From: Amblyornis subalaris
Lineage: Eukaryota > Chordata > Aves > Passeriformes > Ptilonorhynchidae
Direction of reading: 5' to 3'
DNA length: 64,000 nt
Assembly: GCA_018881555.1 (NCBI GenBank)
Contig: JACAXG010000032.1
Span: 3,236,837 to 3,300,836 of the forward strand
Shown here: in pieces, positions 24,532 to 37,600 of the stretch
Position numbering within the stretch: position 1 is the first letter of the stretch
Layout: each line of letters begins with the position of its first letter
Made by a program: the position numbers and the translations under genes
The notes under the pieces: generated by a model
What the model saw: the letters and a program-made list of their open reading frames with translations, nothing else
What the model was told of the DNA's origin: nothing
The model's database searches: none

Positions 24532-26499
24532 CATTTTGAATGCAGAAGTGAAACAGAGAACCTGCAAACAGTTTCCATTTCAAATAAATGGTGAAAGGGT
24601 GTGTTGTCAGAAAACCATCATTCAGTTGCATTAGGATCTTAGTCATGGGGTTTTATCACTTAAAGACTCGTCTCATGGGAAGCGCAACAGGAGATTATGC
24701 TGAGTACAACTTCAGAATAACATCTCTGTTGATTCAGGAAGTTGCCACCTTGACCCCTTCAATACTGTTGTGATAGTGGCAGTAGAAACAAGGTGTCTTC
24801 CATGTTTCTGACTCAGCCATCTGTCTCTCTGTCTCCTCTGTGTGAACCTGGGGTGTACAAGCAAAGTCTATGGTCCCAGGAATTTCAAAGAATACATGCA
24901 GTTTAGTTTCTACTATTTCATTTAATAAAATATATTTATGTTTATAACACCATGCCTATGACATGCCATGATTCTTACTACAGTTCTGGTTCTGGCCCAA
25001 GGCTTACATATCAGTAAAGCTGCATTTTTCCCAGTAAGCCTTATTCTAGTATATATCACTTGGAATTTTTTGTTTGCAAGACAAAGCTCGCAACCCCAGT
25101 TCTTCACTTCTCTGTATTAAGTTACTCATCTTGTTGGTACACAATGAGGAAAATTGGTATCAGTCAATTTTAAATGGATTGCTTTACAATTGTAAGACCA
25201 CAGAAAGATTTCTGAACTCGTTGTTTATAACAACTAACAGGAGTTTTGTTTCCACCCAATATTTTCCATGACATCTACAAAACACTTAGCTAGTGAGAAA
25301 GCTCAAGTGCTGAGATCAGTGTTTGTCATGATGACCAAAATTACTTTACAGCTTTCCTATGCTTCCTGTTCCCCTATAACTATTTTTTGTCTCTTGGCTT
25401 ATAACCAGACTCTAAATTCCTCCAAGTTTCTTTTCCTTTGTTTTTACAACACTTAGCACAACAGGATCCCAAGGATCTGAAACATTTCAGTAATACTGCA
25501 ACCAATAATGAAATCTTTGGGGTTTAGCCCAGTGCGGTTGAGTTGCAAAGGATAGGGAAAGAAAAGAATTATTTTTAGAGTTCATCTTTTCCACCTCCTT
25601 TCAATATTGTTCACACAGTTCCTATTACTGGGGTTGGGTTGACTGTGTGGCCAGTCCAGCAGTACAATTCCTCCAGCAAAGTTCTTTGCCTGCTGTACAA
25701 AGCTGACCTCAATGGGCATTGTTATCAGGAATGACATGGGATATGGTTCTCTATTTTTTTTATTTATTTACNTAGTCGAGAATACACACTCATAATAAAT
25801 CAATTCCAAACCACTCCCAAAGATCCTCTTCAATACCAAAAGTGTGAGATTACACACTGACTGAAGAGAAAGCATCCCCTAACTAGGAGCAGATTTCCTC
25901 ATGGAATACCCACAGAACAAGTTAAATGACTACCTCTCTTCTACTACAATGGAAATGTCTCATTTCTCAGACTTCAAGTGGCCAATGCCTGAGAGGAGAA
26001 AATCTAGAAAAGTTCTAGGTTACACCTGAGAAGGAAAAAAAGGCAGCGACAGCACTTATGCAATATAACCATGCCCCTCCCACTCTCTTGCTACTCATAT
26101 TAGACAGAAAGATTACTGGAAAATATAATTGGAGTGGCTGCTGTGAAGGAGAAGGAGAAGAAAGCAGGGAGGATGTAATATTTTGGCAATTGGATGAAGA
26201 CACAGGAAGGCATTTTGAAGTCACAATGAAGAAAGTAAAGACAATAATCAGAAGAGAATTTAAAAAATAAGAAAAATAACATTCTTCATGTGAATATAGA
26301 CATTGGTGAGCAGGTGCTCTTGCAGATGCTGACAGGTGGGGAGGAAAGTGACAACTCAGGCTTTGGCTGATCCTCCCGTGAGGATGAAATGTTTTGCTGC
26401 ATGTGTAAAAAAACAAAGTGGGTCAAAGGGAGGGAGAGGGCCAAGGAAGAAGGCTCTGCAGTGCTACCTGGAGAGCCAGGAGGCAGAACAAGGGAATGA
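24532..26499. other. Unique AT-rich sequence, no gene seen
   Basis: No exon, repeat family or RNA gene is supported. Purine-rich text from about 26140 leads into the GGGGAA simple repeat. The long - strand open frame at 26015-26416 (133 codons) is low-complexity (S, P, F-rich) and has no domain I recognise. Confidence 0.5.
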
Positions 26500-26503
26500 A
26501 GTG

Positions 26504-26571
26504 AGGGAAGGGGAAGGGGAAGGGGAAGGAGAAGGGGAAGGGGAAGGGGAAGGGGAAAAGGAAAATAGAGA
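26504..26571. repeat. (GGGGAA)n microsatellite in a purine-rich tract
   Basis: About eleven hexamer units of GGGGAA, with one GGAGAA interruption near 26527-26532, form an uninterrupted purine strand. The tract can form triplex or slipped structures and is expected to vary in length. The glutamate/glycine and proline/phenylalanine runs in the open frames here are translations of the repeat, not proteins. Confidence 0.93.
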
Positions 26572-27544
26572 AAGCAGAGAGACAGAGGTGAGCAAGCAGC
26601 GCACCAATCAGTAACATCAGTGGCCTAAGGAACACGTCATTAAAAATCATTCCTACAGATGGAAAGAACTGAAGAAAAAGTTCAAAAAGCTTCTCACTTT
26701 AGATTTGCTTCCCTATATTTTTGGTCAGATTTTTTTCATATATTTTTTCCATATGCCCAAAGTGAGCTTCTTAAATTGCTCTGTTTAGAAATAAACACAN
26801 GGAAACAATAAACATCTAGAACATTAGCTTGCATATTTCCTTAATGTATGCATATTTCTCTCCAATTTTCCACATGAAATGCGACTAATTCACTTAAATT
26901 TCTTGGGATCCACCCTCCGTCAAAGTTTCCATGATTTCAGGGTTAGCTCAGTAGTTGGTTAATACCTTTGAGAGAGTTGACTTAGAATTTTAAAGTCAGC
27001 TGCTCAGCTTGTGCGTAGTAGAATATTTACACCATATTCAAGTGACCTCTGTCAATTTACACAGATGAGAAATTACCTATTATTTCTTTTTCTTATCACA
27101 CAAAATGAGGAGAATATTATGCATATAGAAGTCTGTTTTCTACAGGAATACAGTCAAGGTGTCTTCAAAGGTTTTTCTACTTCAGGATATTTCGTGCCAC
27201 ATTTTTTAACACATGCTTTGAAATTTAAATGTTCTGCTTTATATTCTACAATTATTTGCAAATGTAAAATTAGTTCAGTCTTCCCCTGGGTTAATATTGA
27301 TAGCAGAACTTTGTTCAACAGGAACATTTTTCTGGCACTCCTGGAGCAAAGAACTTGCCTTCACACTGTTTAACCCTATTGTCCCCAGCAGTGGCAAAAG
27401 GAGACGAGCGTGACAGCCCATGATCGTGGATACTTCTTGTAGCACATGCCCTTCAAAAAGTCCCATACCCCCCAGCCAACACATGAGGGATGCCAGAGAA
27501 TACACACCTGTCTGGTCTTTCTCGTATCTGTTAACGGACTGTTG
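26572..27544. other. Unique AT-rich sequence, no gene seen
   Basis: A 120-codon open frame at 27011-27373 (+) has no recognisable family signature and no flanking splice-site context that would support an exon. Nothing else is visible. Confidence 0.5.
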
Positions 27545-27675
27545 TCCATTTGGTCAGCTAATCTTGTTTTGAACGTGCTGACACTGCCTCCACATCCCAG
27601 GGCACCACAGTTCAGATTTTCATTACCTCTTTTACGAAGAATAATTTTTTTCCTGGTCTGTTTTTCCTCTTTTTT
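27545..27675 (-). mobile_element. Ancient CR1-like LINE 3' relic (-)
   Basis: The text CTAATCTTGTTTTGAACGTG, then CCTCCACATCCCAGGGCACC and ACCTCTTTTACGAAGAA, resembles, from memory, the antisense of old CR1 3' regions shared by birds, crocodilians and turtles (the part usually read as failing to keep together, then constricted to a C-terminal FF-V-W context). The octamer tail is absent and divergence is high. Boundaries are approximate. Confidence 0.5.
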
Positions 27676-30600
27676 ATTATTATGCCCTGTGACAGTTCAG
27701 ATTCTGTATAGGTGACTCATGCCAAAATCTCACTGACTACTGTTATGAATTACCCACCCCAATTTATCCAAGAGATCCTAAGGGCTGTTTTGCTACTAAT
27801 TTTGCAGTGACAACATATTCCCTGGCTGGAAGGAGAGCATGGCCCAATTTGCAGGAAGAGGTAAAAGGAAGAGGATGTAAGCACAGCAGCACACATTTCA
27901 GGCACCATGAACTGAGAGAGCAGGTCAAGGGCAGCTAGGGAGATTTATCGATATACTAAAATATTCCCAAGGGCTAGTTTAATGTGTGGTTGGGGTCAAG
28001 AAAAGACAAAAAAAACCCTCTTGAATTTGAGAGTCCTACCCTTGCCACTTATACTTTCATAGGGTTCTTGATGTTTTCACTAAATACTTTATGCTGTTCT
28101 AACCCCATGGTCTGCAACTTTTACGAGTTCCTATGCTGTAACACTGTTTAGAAACAATGTCTGTGTACAAACTCTTTTGGACTTTATGGCTAATTGATTT
28201 TAAACGTCTTAATGTCCTGCAAACATGAACAATACCAAAAGAATCCATCATCTTCCAATGCATGGTATTAAGATTTTGTCTGTTTAACAGCACTGGCCAA
28301 ATACCTTATACCAAGAATTATGGAGCACTGGAGCTTGTTTACCAAGTCCCATGGTTTATCAACTGACAACTGAGTCTATAGGTTAGAGAGACTTCCATTA
28401 TTTATTTATTTTACATTATGTCAAACCCATTGCAGTCCTCACTGCACAACACCCACTGGTAACTGCATCATTGTGAAAATTAAGCTGCATACTTCTATTT
28501 TTTCCTGGTCTTCAAATTCTGTGCTGTTGTATTCTTGCATCCCTTTTCTTTATTACACCGAAGAATGCTGGAATATTAATTGCTTTGTTCTCTGTACACA
28601 TGGATGTATTTTAATAAATCCATTAATTCGGTTTATGTATCATGGAACTATTTTATGCTCTATTTTCCAAACTGTGAACCATTCTTTTGCTTCTTAAACT
28701 TTTTAGTTTTGTAACATACAGACACAGGGAATGGACAGTATGCCAGAAGTGGCAGTACTAAGTGAATAAGTTATATGATTATATAAAAGGCAGAATATCG
28801 TCCTCACTTCTGCTCACTATTTTCCAGTCTCCATGTCACTTAAGGGTTTGCAACACTGCACTTCAGTCACCCCCGGGATAGCTTGGTGGTTGTTGTTACA
28901 GATTCATCATTATGTATACAACTACTTTAGCAGTGATTTTTACGTAGGAGATTCCCATTGATGTTTATTTTTAGGCATCCAGTTTATTTTCTTATGCTCT
29001 GTTTAAACCAGCATATTCTTCATGCAATACCTTCTTTTTCTGTGATCAACTGCCAGTGGTCCTCCCATAGAATTTTATCTCTCTCCTCCAACATACCCTT
29101 AAAGGTTGTTTCATGTAAAGGCTATAAAAATGTCAACATGGATTAGCTACATTCATATTTTTAATTATCCAATCATTTGTGAAGGACCTGCTTTCAAGTG
29201 AATGGCTTTGCAATTGCTTCATTCCCTTCACTCACTGCTTTTATTAAATCAGACACACTGTAGAGCCTCTTTGACAGCCACACAGGAGTCACACAAACAG
29301 CAGACAAGGAGCTGACAGAGTTCCACCCAGGTGTTTTGACATCACCCTATCATATGCACCTCTCTGCAATATAGTTATGACTTTCAGGCCTACTGCAGGA
29401 TAATCAAGTCTGTCAGATGATGCTGTTTTTCCTGCTGTTGCCTACGCTCTCATAAATGGAAAAGGGATTTGCTCTATTTGAGATTTACTAAGTGAATTTT
29501 AACTTGTGCAGATAATAGTTTTCTGTAACTGAGCTACAGCTGAACTTACGAGAATGATCCCACTACATTTTTATGAGCTTTATAACTTTTACAACTTTTA
29601 TGTTATATCATTGTTAATGTCTCAAAATTTAACATTTCAAAAGTTGCCAAGTCCCAAAGTCTAAAAGAACACTTGAAACTTTTTACAGGCAAGCTCTTGT
29701 TTGACAAGCTACACGTAAGTATGAGCTTAAGGTAGAAAATTTAAAGCAGGAAAAAGTACTCCAAATGTATTCACTGGAACAAATTACACAGTGATATGGT
29801 ATCTGATTTTCCTCTTAGTATCTTCAGATCAAGACTCTCCTGCAACCACAGGTTAACCAACCACAAGGTATCAGAAGTAGTAATTGTTTGAAATTTACCA
29901 TATATACTCTGCATAATAAAATTATATTGATTAATATAGCATTATTCTGGCCATGAACTCCATGAACTTTATAGGATGTACTTATTGCAGTCTATGATGA
30001 TTACAATTCTTTTATTTTGAAATCCAAATGTCATTCTGATGCAGTAAAATATTTTAGAAAGTCAAGCCCAGGAAATCTCTATCGTCAAAGCTTTTGGGAA
30101 AAATAAACCTACACAAAAAAAAGTTGAACTTCTTGACACAGTCCAACAATGTTCTGCCAAGATGTTAAGGTAAAAAAAAATAACCAGCTGGGCATTGGTG
30201 CATGAAATATTCACAGAAGAAAACTTGCTTCTATGACAGTAAAAGTATTAATCAGTTCCACATTTTGAACCTTCTATAAAAATAAAACTTTCCCAATTTT
30301 TTTTCTAAACTTTTGAAAATACATTGAACATAGGTTTGCTTTGGGGATTTTTTTCTCAATCAGATTTACCTACATGGCTGTCTTCCATGCAGCATTTGTC
30401 TCTGCTCACATTGCTTGACTGCTCAGCTGTTCCTCAGGGAAGCAGGAATGGGAGACCTCAGCCTTCCCCATGGCCTGCAGTGAGGCAATGGGTTGATCCA
30501 TGGGATGTAGAGGGATGGTAAAGGTAGGTCTGTTTTACTGGATGGTCAGAGGGAAAACAAGGCTTCTTTTACTCTTGCAGCATTCACATTTCTCCAGTTC

Positions 30601-31389
30601 GCAGGGATGGGTCGTGTTTGCACTCAACAGGAGTGGCAATTTGGAAACAGCAATCCCCTCCTGACCTGTGAGGGAAGCAGCACTTTCCCAACTCACATCA
30701 CATTTTAAGCTCTGCAGACTGTGCAGTGTGGCTAAGAGACTCATTGCAATTGCTCCTCCTAAGCGCTTGGGTTTCTTTTATGAGACACAATATTTATTTT
30801 GTGGATGTTGAGAAGCTGGAGGGGATGGTTTGTTAACAGAAACACTGTGAGATACGCAAGTTGAATCTCAGCTGAGGAGGAGCGAAGGCTGGAGGCAATA
30901 AGGGCTGCATTCTTATATACATCTCAAGGGAACTGCAAACAGTACTCACAAAGGTCTGATAAATCTCAATGATCTGAGGCACAGACAATGAATGATTTTT
31001 TATCACCTTCCTCCAAACGTAAGCATGTCCTGTTCCACAATCATCACCTTGAAACGAAGCCAAACCAGTGGCTGTGGAGGTACATGCAACAAGACATGTC
31101 AACTCATGCTGTGTGAAAGGTATATGTGATGTGCCATTGCCTTCCCCTCCTAATTCTAGCTGGATGTTTCCTTAATTGTTAGCACATCACTTCCAGTTTT
31201 GTTTCCCCTGAAATGGAAGCTNGAAATCAACTTGAGATATGGTGAGGTGAGCCTCTTTTAGCAGTTGATTGCTCCCAGCCCTTTCACATACTCAAAGTAA
31301 ATGCTGGAGTTGGAATGGAATATTTCAGTCCCACAGGTTCAATGCAAAACAGATTTTAATCTACAGTTTGTGTTTTTGCTGGTAACACA
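27676..31389. other. Unique AT-rich sequence, no gene seen
   Basis: No young repeat or coding exon is visible in 3.7 kb. Small open frames (for example 28473-28697) are T-rich and have no family signature. The stretch may be intronic or intergenic. Confidence 0.45.
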
Positions 31390-31414
31390 CATTAAGATAC
31401 TTGATATCTTAATG
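31390..31414. repeat. Perfect 10-bp hairpin, 5-base loop
   Basis: CATTAAGATA (31390-31399) pairs exactly with TATCTTAATG (31405-31414) around the loop CTTGA. It is too short for a microRNA precursor. It could be a protein-binding site or chance in AT-rich DNA. Confidence 0.75.
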
Positions 31415-31699
31415 AGTTGCCATATTCAAAGCACTGAATCAGGAAAAATAGATTTCAGATGGAAGCTAAGCCCCCTGTAAGCATCCCAAAGCAGAATAGC
31501 TGTTCAAACCGTGTGTTTTCCCTTTCAGAGAGGCACACATGCAAACAGATCATTTAGGGCCTCCTCTGAGGCAGTGCATACTTCAGGAACTTCAGTCCTG
31601 CCTCTCTGCAAGTTAATGGCCTCATTTAGAGCAGTAACAAAAATGAACCGCAACTGATTCTCTGCCCAGCTGACACGGTGGAGGCTTCATCCCTACCAC

Positions 31700-31990
31700 T
31701 GAACTGTCTTACTCCTCAAACCAGGTGGTACCTCCCAGCTGTGTTCCGGGAATGAACTCTGTTACGTGCCACCCGTTGGTGTCTGTTCAGGCATCACCTG
31801 GGACGCGGCTCCTTGGCACAAGCAAAATGCACGCCTGCGACTGTGCTGACAAACAACACGGACAACACGAGGCAGGGCCTGCACCCGCACCAGCAGCCGT
31901 TATCTTATTAGAAGAGATGGCGTCAGTGTATGTAGCTCTAATTATTTAATGTCGAAGTGTTAAGTGGCCATGAGAGCCCAGTGTGGGATA
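31700..31990. promoter_or_regulatory. CpG-rich candidate conserved regulatory element
   Basis: I count 13 CpG dinucleotides in about 208 bp (31747-31954), whereas flanking kilobases have almost none. The right half contains TTATCT (GATA type), ATGGCGTCAG and CTAATTATTTAAT (homeodomain type) words close together. Retained CpG in an otherwise CpG-depleted region suggests an unmethylated or constrained element such as an enhancer or orphan CpG cluster. The open frame at 31725-31949 (74 codons) has no recognisable domain, so I do not call it a gene. Conservation cannot be judged from one sequence. Confidence 0.4.
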
Positions 31991-34586
31991 CCCTCAGGAC
32001 TGCTTTTGGGTGCCTTATGCTCCAAGCCTCCGAACAGGAACACCGCAATGAACTCATGCACAAAGTCTAGGACGGCGCTCATTCATCAGGATGAATGGCC
32101 AAGGAAGCTGTGCTCCCAGTATTTTGCTGCTGTAAGTAAACCCAGTGGAGCTGTATTGGTCAAACTAACAGACCATCCATCCAGGCTGCTGTAGAGAAAA
32201 GAGACTGAGATGTCTTTTGTCTCTGGCAGTAATTCTTCCATAGTAATACAATGCAGTTGAATGGGTGCTTTCCAAACACAGGCTACACTATTCTCACAAG
32301 CCTGGAGAGCTTTTATTTATCTGTGCACGATGTTTGTTTTTTAATTGGACATTATGGAAACTCTGACAGTAATGTAAAAGATGATTAGCAATAAAACAAC
32401 ATATAAACGAATGGCTTCTAAATTTAATAATAGGCTAAATGTCTACATTCAGACATGGTTAATCAAAACCAGTTTGTAAACTTCATTTTATTCAGGTCAG
32501 CCAGTCAACAGTACATGTAATGCATACTATAAAACTGATTTAGGGCTTTTGGACACCCAAGCATCTACATAAACCAAGCAAGCATTAACTAGGTCTGTCT
32601 ACTCATAAATTAGAGCACATTGTTTTTAAGTGACCAGGATAAAAAGCAACATGCCGTGAACCATCTACATCATGTTTTTTTCTCCTTTGACCAATTTCCC
32701 AGTTACTCTCTCAAATTATCACTCCAGTTTCTTCTTTGTTCATCCCTGTATTGTTTCCATATAACTGTCCAAACCCGCCTGCAAGGCAACTAATCAAAAA
32801 AAGCTGAATCACAGGAACATTGACCACTTGACAGTTTGCCCAGCTTATTAAAAATATGAGTTTGACATCCTGCAGCATGTTTTAACAATTGGTTTGCAAA
32901 TTACAGCATGGCTAAATACAATTAAATTCATTCCATTGTACACAATAACTATTCAACATATGCTGTGAATCTTGTACACAGATCAGGACTCTGCACTGTT
33001 TTCCTACAGCTGTTAGTCAAGTCTTGTTGCCTCATGCTACAGATCCACCACTTTTCGTAACATAAACAGGCTTGGGCTGGGTCATAGCTTGGTTGCAATT
33101 TTAACAAAACAAAACCAAACCTCAAACCCCCATTCAGATGGTTTTTAGAAGCAGTGATGGCCTTCCATAAGCAAAATTATTCACTTCTCTGTACTATCTG
33201 CAAGTCAATACTGGGTTTACTCACCTCTTGTAGAGGTGAACCATTCCTAAGCACTGGACCAGGGCCTTGACTCTTTATCTCAAATACCCGTACACAGACA
33301 GAGCTGAAAGTACTTACTGCTATTTCTATCGGCAGATTTTGCATAAATTTATGGCACTTTTCTTCCCCGTTCAGAGGCTGAACCTGCAGAATACATATTT
33401 TATCTGCTACAATAGACGTGACAATATATTGGCTCAATGAGCTAACACGACACAGTGTCTGTCCCACAGATATTCCATGACACCCCAGATCTGAGAAGCA
33501 GTGATACATGGCTCTCAGGGGATATGAAACATATGTGAGTCTGATTTCCCACTTTGTTATTCCAGCTCTACACCATTGCAACTCTAACGAAGTTACACCA
33601 GTGCAGAACTGTTGTACCAACGTGGAGGATTAAACCCATATGTCTCTTTATATGAGCCAAATTTACAGGACAAAGTTTTTCAAATAAATTCAGTAAACAT
33701 TCAGTCTTCTTCAGAGTTCTATACCTGTTTGGTCCTCAGACAGTACTTTTCCTGCTTCAGGAAAAGCTTTACGTTAAGGACAGCAACTGTTACTTGTTTA
33801 AAGGCTGTCAGTAGGGATCTGAGTTATTAAAAAAAAAAAAAAAGGCAAAAAGATTGAGATTTGCAACCTACAAAACACTAAAAACAAGACGGCCTTTCCT
33901 CAAGCTCACTGAGCCATGATTAAACCCCCTTTTGCCTGCTCAGATGCATAACTCTTTGTACAATTAAAAGCACGACCCATCACCATTGGCAAATTCTTAT
34001 GATTTCGCTGTGCAACTTTTCAACTGTTTTTCCTGGCCTCTTTCCAGACAGTACACCTGCATATTAGTTTAGCAACATTTTGCTGCAATGGAAAATTATC
34101 TAATTCTGTTTTATTTGGATTTGTATACAATTCTGAATACCTATAAGCTTATATACTAAGTCAGATACATTTATCCACCAATAGATAAAAAGATATTTAT
34201 TAAACAAATAAATGACTGATTCTCATGAAGTGTCATTTAGGAACAGGGATCTGTGTTGGTGCTCTGCGGGTACATTGCTAGTTTAGTTCAATGGATCCTG
34301 ATGTATTTTAATTTCAAACAATTATAGTTCAATTCTGACTATATGTTCTGACTCTATGAATTCTTTTCCTCCAGGAAGTGTCTTTGATAAAGGCAGTGGT
34401 TCATTTGTTTTGTTAAGTGTTTAAGAACTATTGTATACCTCCCTACGTATACCTGTAATATGATTAGATATGGTAATCAATAAATAAGCTCTGTGAACAT
34501 GTTTATATTTAGTTATGATAGTATTATATACTAATATAATTATTAACATAGTAACCAAGAAACAGTAGTGACTTCAGTTATTGAAT
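31991..34586. other. Unique sequence; possible old repeat words near 33.6 kb
   Basis: No gene is supported. Around 33560-33610 the phrase GAAGTTACACCAGTGCAGAAC and its near-complement recall an old archosaur/turtle repeat motif, too degraded to classify. The 147-codon open frame at 33177-33620 (-) overlaps this and has no domain I recognise. A/C-rich runs occur near 33104-33131 and a poly-A run at 33829-33843. Confidence 0.4.
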
Positions 34587-34623
34587 ACCATGAACAATAT
34601 CTCATACAAATATTGTTCATGGT
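34587..34623. repeat. Perfect 14-bp inverted repeat, 9-base loop
   Basis: ACCATGAACAATAT (34587-34600) and ATATTGTTCATGGT (34610-34623) are exact reverse complements. The surrounding DNA is very AT-rich. The hairpin would be stable as a cruciform or RNA stem, but it is shorter than a microRNA precursor. It could also be a relic of a small inverted-repeat element. Confidence 0.88.
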
Positions 34624-37600
34624 GTTATTATGTTAGAATCAGAAGGGCATATCTAAATACCAGTAGTTCTGTGATTTAAATACCTTTTTGTTTTTAAATT
34701 ATTACTTATAGACACTTTAAGCCTATCACTATAGGCTGTGATACCTCTCACCTAATTCTAATACTAATGAATGTTAGGAAGTTTGTTCAGTCATCCAAGT
34801 TTAGGTGCCGTATACTCGGGTGAAGGTGATGAACACATAAGGGACAGTAAAGGACCCACAGAACTGGCAGCTCTGATGTACCATCAACCCTCTCCTGCAG
34901 CAGTAGCTGAAGGTCAGTCAGGAAACAATAATATTCCCATTATAATCTGAATTTCTGGTTTAAGCAGTACTGTCAGTGGCATTGAAGCAGCAATTCAACT
35001 CACCAGGACACTTACGGTAGGATTTGGTTACCTAAACATAGATATCTGCTGCCATTGGGAAGCATGAGAGTCCTCTGGGAGCAACATCCATTCACCCCAT
35101 CCTAACAGAGATATGTGCAATAGGAGAGAGGAAGTAATCTCTCCTCTTCATTGAAAATAAAGATTGTCATAAAGCTGAATTACACGGTCACCCCTGCGAT
35201 TTCCTTCATTTGCCCACATGTAGGTGCCTGGTCTCACGTTAGGTTTGCTGTGTCTGAGATGACCACATGGTGATGGATGTTCTGCAGTCATCTTCGGGCC
35301 TTCAGCAGCAGCACCTGGGAGGAAAATGAACCAAGATCCTCTTGTGAGATCCAGACATCAGAAGCCGTCTTAGATGTCATTTTATATATCTGAAACTTCT
35401 GACAGGTATTAAATAGAACTGACAGAAAAACCACATCTTTCACCAGCTGAGAGCCAGGTGGGACCTCACACATGATGTCTCATTTATACAGTCTATCACC
35501 ATTGTTCCAACCTTAATATCGAATTTGATCAAAGTTTCTACCAAAGTGGAAACTCTTGGTCTGTTGGTCGGAGCAGCTCTATGGGAATTTACTAAATTAA
35601 GTAGTGAAGCCTCTTCACCTCCTCCTTAATCTCTTCTGTGCTGTCTCCAGGATCATTCCCATCTATAGCACAATTTTCCCTCAGCTTTCTGGAGGATGAC
35701 TGGTCACTTCACACGTAGTGCTGCTTCCCTGCTGCACATCAGTCTCATTAGATGATATCCCGCAGTATTGTCCTCCCATGGGCAAGATCTTACAAGTAAT
35801 GCTGCCAGAAATGAATTAATTTTGTGCAGTTCCACCTCTAAGTCCCATAAACACTGAGTCCAGGATTTGATTTTGTATTTTTTCCCCTACATTTCTGAGG
35901 CTTCAAGATTTTTATATGACAAAATTAAGCACCATTCAAAGCCTAAAATGTTACAGAAATGGGTAAAGATGGCAAACCTTTGGGCTTAGCTCAGAGAGGA
36001 AAAAAGAAAGAAATATTATGAGCATTTCTTGTACATCTGAATATATATCTAACATCTGAATCAAAATAATTTCTAATTGAAGAAGAATTACATTATGGGT
36101 ACTTTTAATAATACTGCATATGGCATCAGACATCACAAAACACAAAAGCCTTCATGATGCTTTGGAAAACCAACAGGAATTTAAATGAGATACAAACCAG
36201 GCAACTTCTAATCCTTCTTCAAGTTTTGTTCCTTCTTTTCTTATTGTTCACAATATGACTCAGAGGGGCAGAATCGACCTGATATAAAACAGCCCATCCA
36301 GCTTTATCAAAGAAGTTACAGTCACACCAAAGGAAAATCTGGCATGGNGCATCTAAACTGCAGATATAACATTAACTGTGACTAATTGTGAATGTTGTAG
36401 ATGTTTCTTCCTACACAGAATTATGTCTTTACCTGAACATCTTTCTGCTTTTTATTATTAGGCCTAAATAAGACATCAAAGGTTTGGGNTTTTTTTAAAT
36501 CTTCATGGAAAAATGTCTTTCATTTCCATACAACTCTCTAAACTTCTCCTTCTTACTTTAATTTGCTTCTGAGGACTTCAAAACATCTTATTGTCCGCAG
36601 CAGAAGAAACATCTGTTGAAGTCATACATCGTTTATTGGCTGGAATCAGTGATAAAAGACAGCATAGAGACTCACCAAAACATTTCATTGCTATCAACGT
36701 AAAACAAAATAATACAAAAAACAAGGTTGGGGTTTTTTTGCCTTTTTTTTTTAATAAGAGAAACATGGGGAAAATTTTGCAAGCCAAATAGACAAGGAAA
36801 CTGTGATTTTAATTCATCAAGCCTCACATGACTGGATTTTGTATCCCANCCAGCTGAGGCCTAACCATGCTACAAAAACTGCTTTTTAATTAGCTAAGAA
36901 AGAGAAACAATTTATGAACAATGGTACTTCTCTCCACAGGACTTCCTGTTTAGAGGAATTGCTTTCCACACTAGAATTGTGTTTTGCTCTTTCTACCTAC
37001 TGATCTGTTTTACCACTTGCCTAGTGCAGCCTGATATCAATTACTACTCCTTTTTTTTTGGCATAAAACACCAACAAGGCCCCAACATCACATTTCAGAT
37101 CTAAGCCAGCCTCCTAGGAGGTGAGGTGGGAAGTATATGCAATGAAATTAGAACTGCCATATTTTTTCCCTTTTTTATTAGTATTTTCTAGTTCAGCACC
37201 TCTCTGCTTTAGACACAGAGAATTTGAGAAAGAAGAGCACCTGGCAAGCTTACAGAAACTTGAATGTCTTACTGGCATAACAGTACAAAGGAAAATAACT
37301 TGGGAAAAGCTTCTGGTAATGAGGAGGAAGAATTGCAAGGTGGTATGTTGGAAACCTCATTTCACAAAATACAGTTCTTGTGTAGGAGCAAGGAAGACTG
37401 CATCATCAGAAGGAACTGATACTTAGCAAGTGTGGTCCTCTTCAGATGTTTTGGCAATTTGATATACTTGTCTATTCAATTTCCATCTACTTGCAGGCCT
37501 TCAAGCAGGTTCTAGTTCTAGTGCTTCTGCTCAACTATTCTTTACTCCTTTGTATTTTGCTATTCCATTTCCATTTTAATGGTACCCTATCTACTTTTTC

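Noticed and set aside
26015..26650. Open frames with Glu-Gly and Pro-Phe runs
   Set aside because: The runs are translations of the GGGGAA repeat and its purine-rich surroundings.
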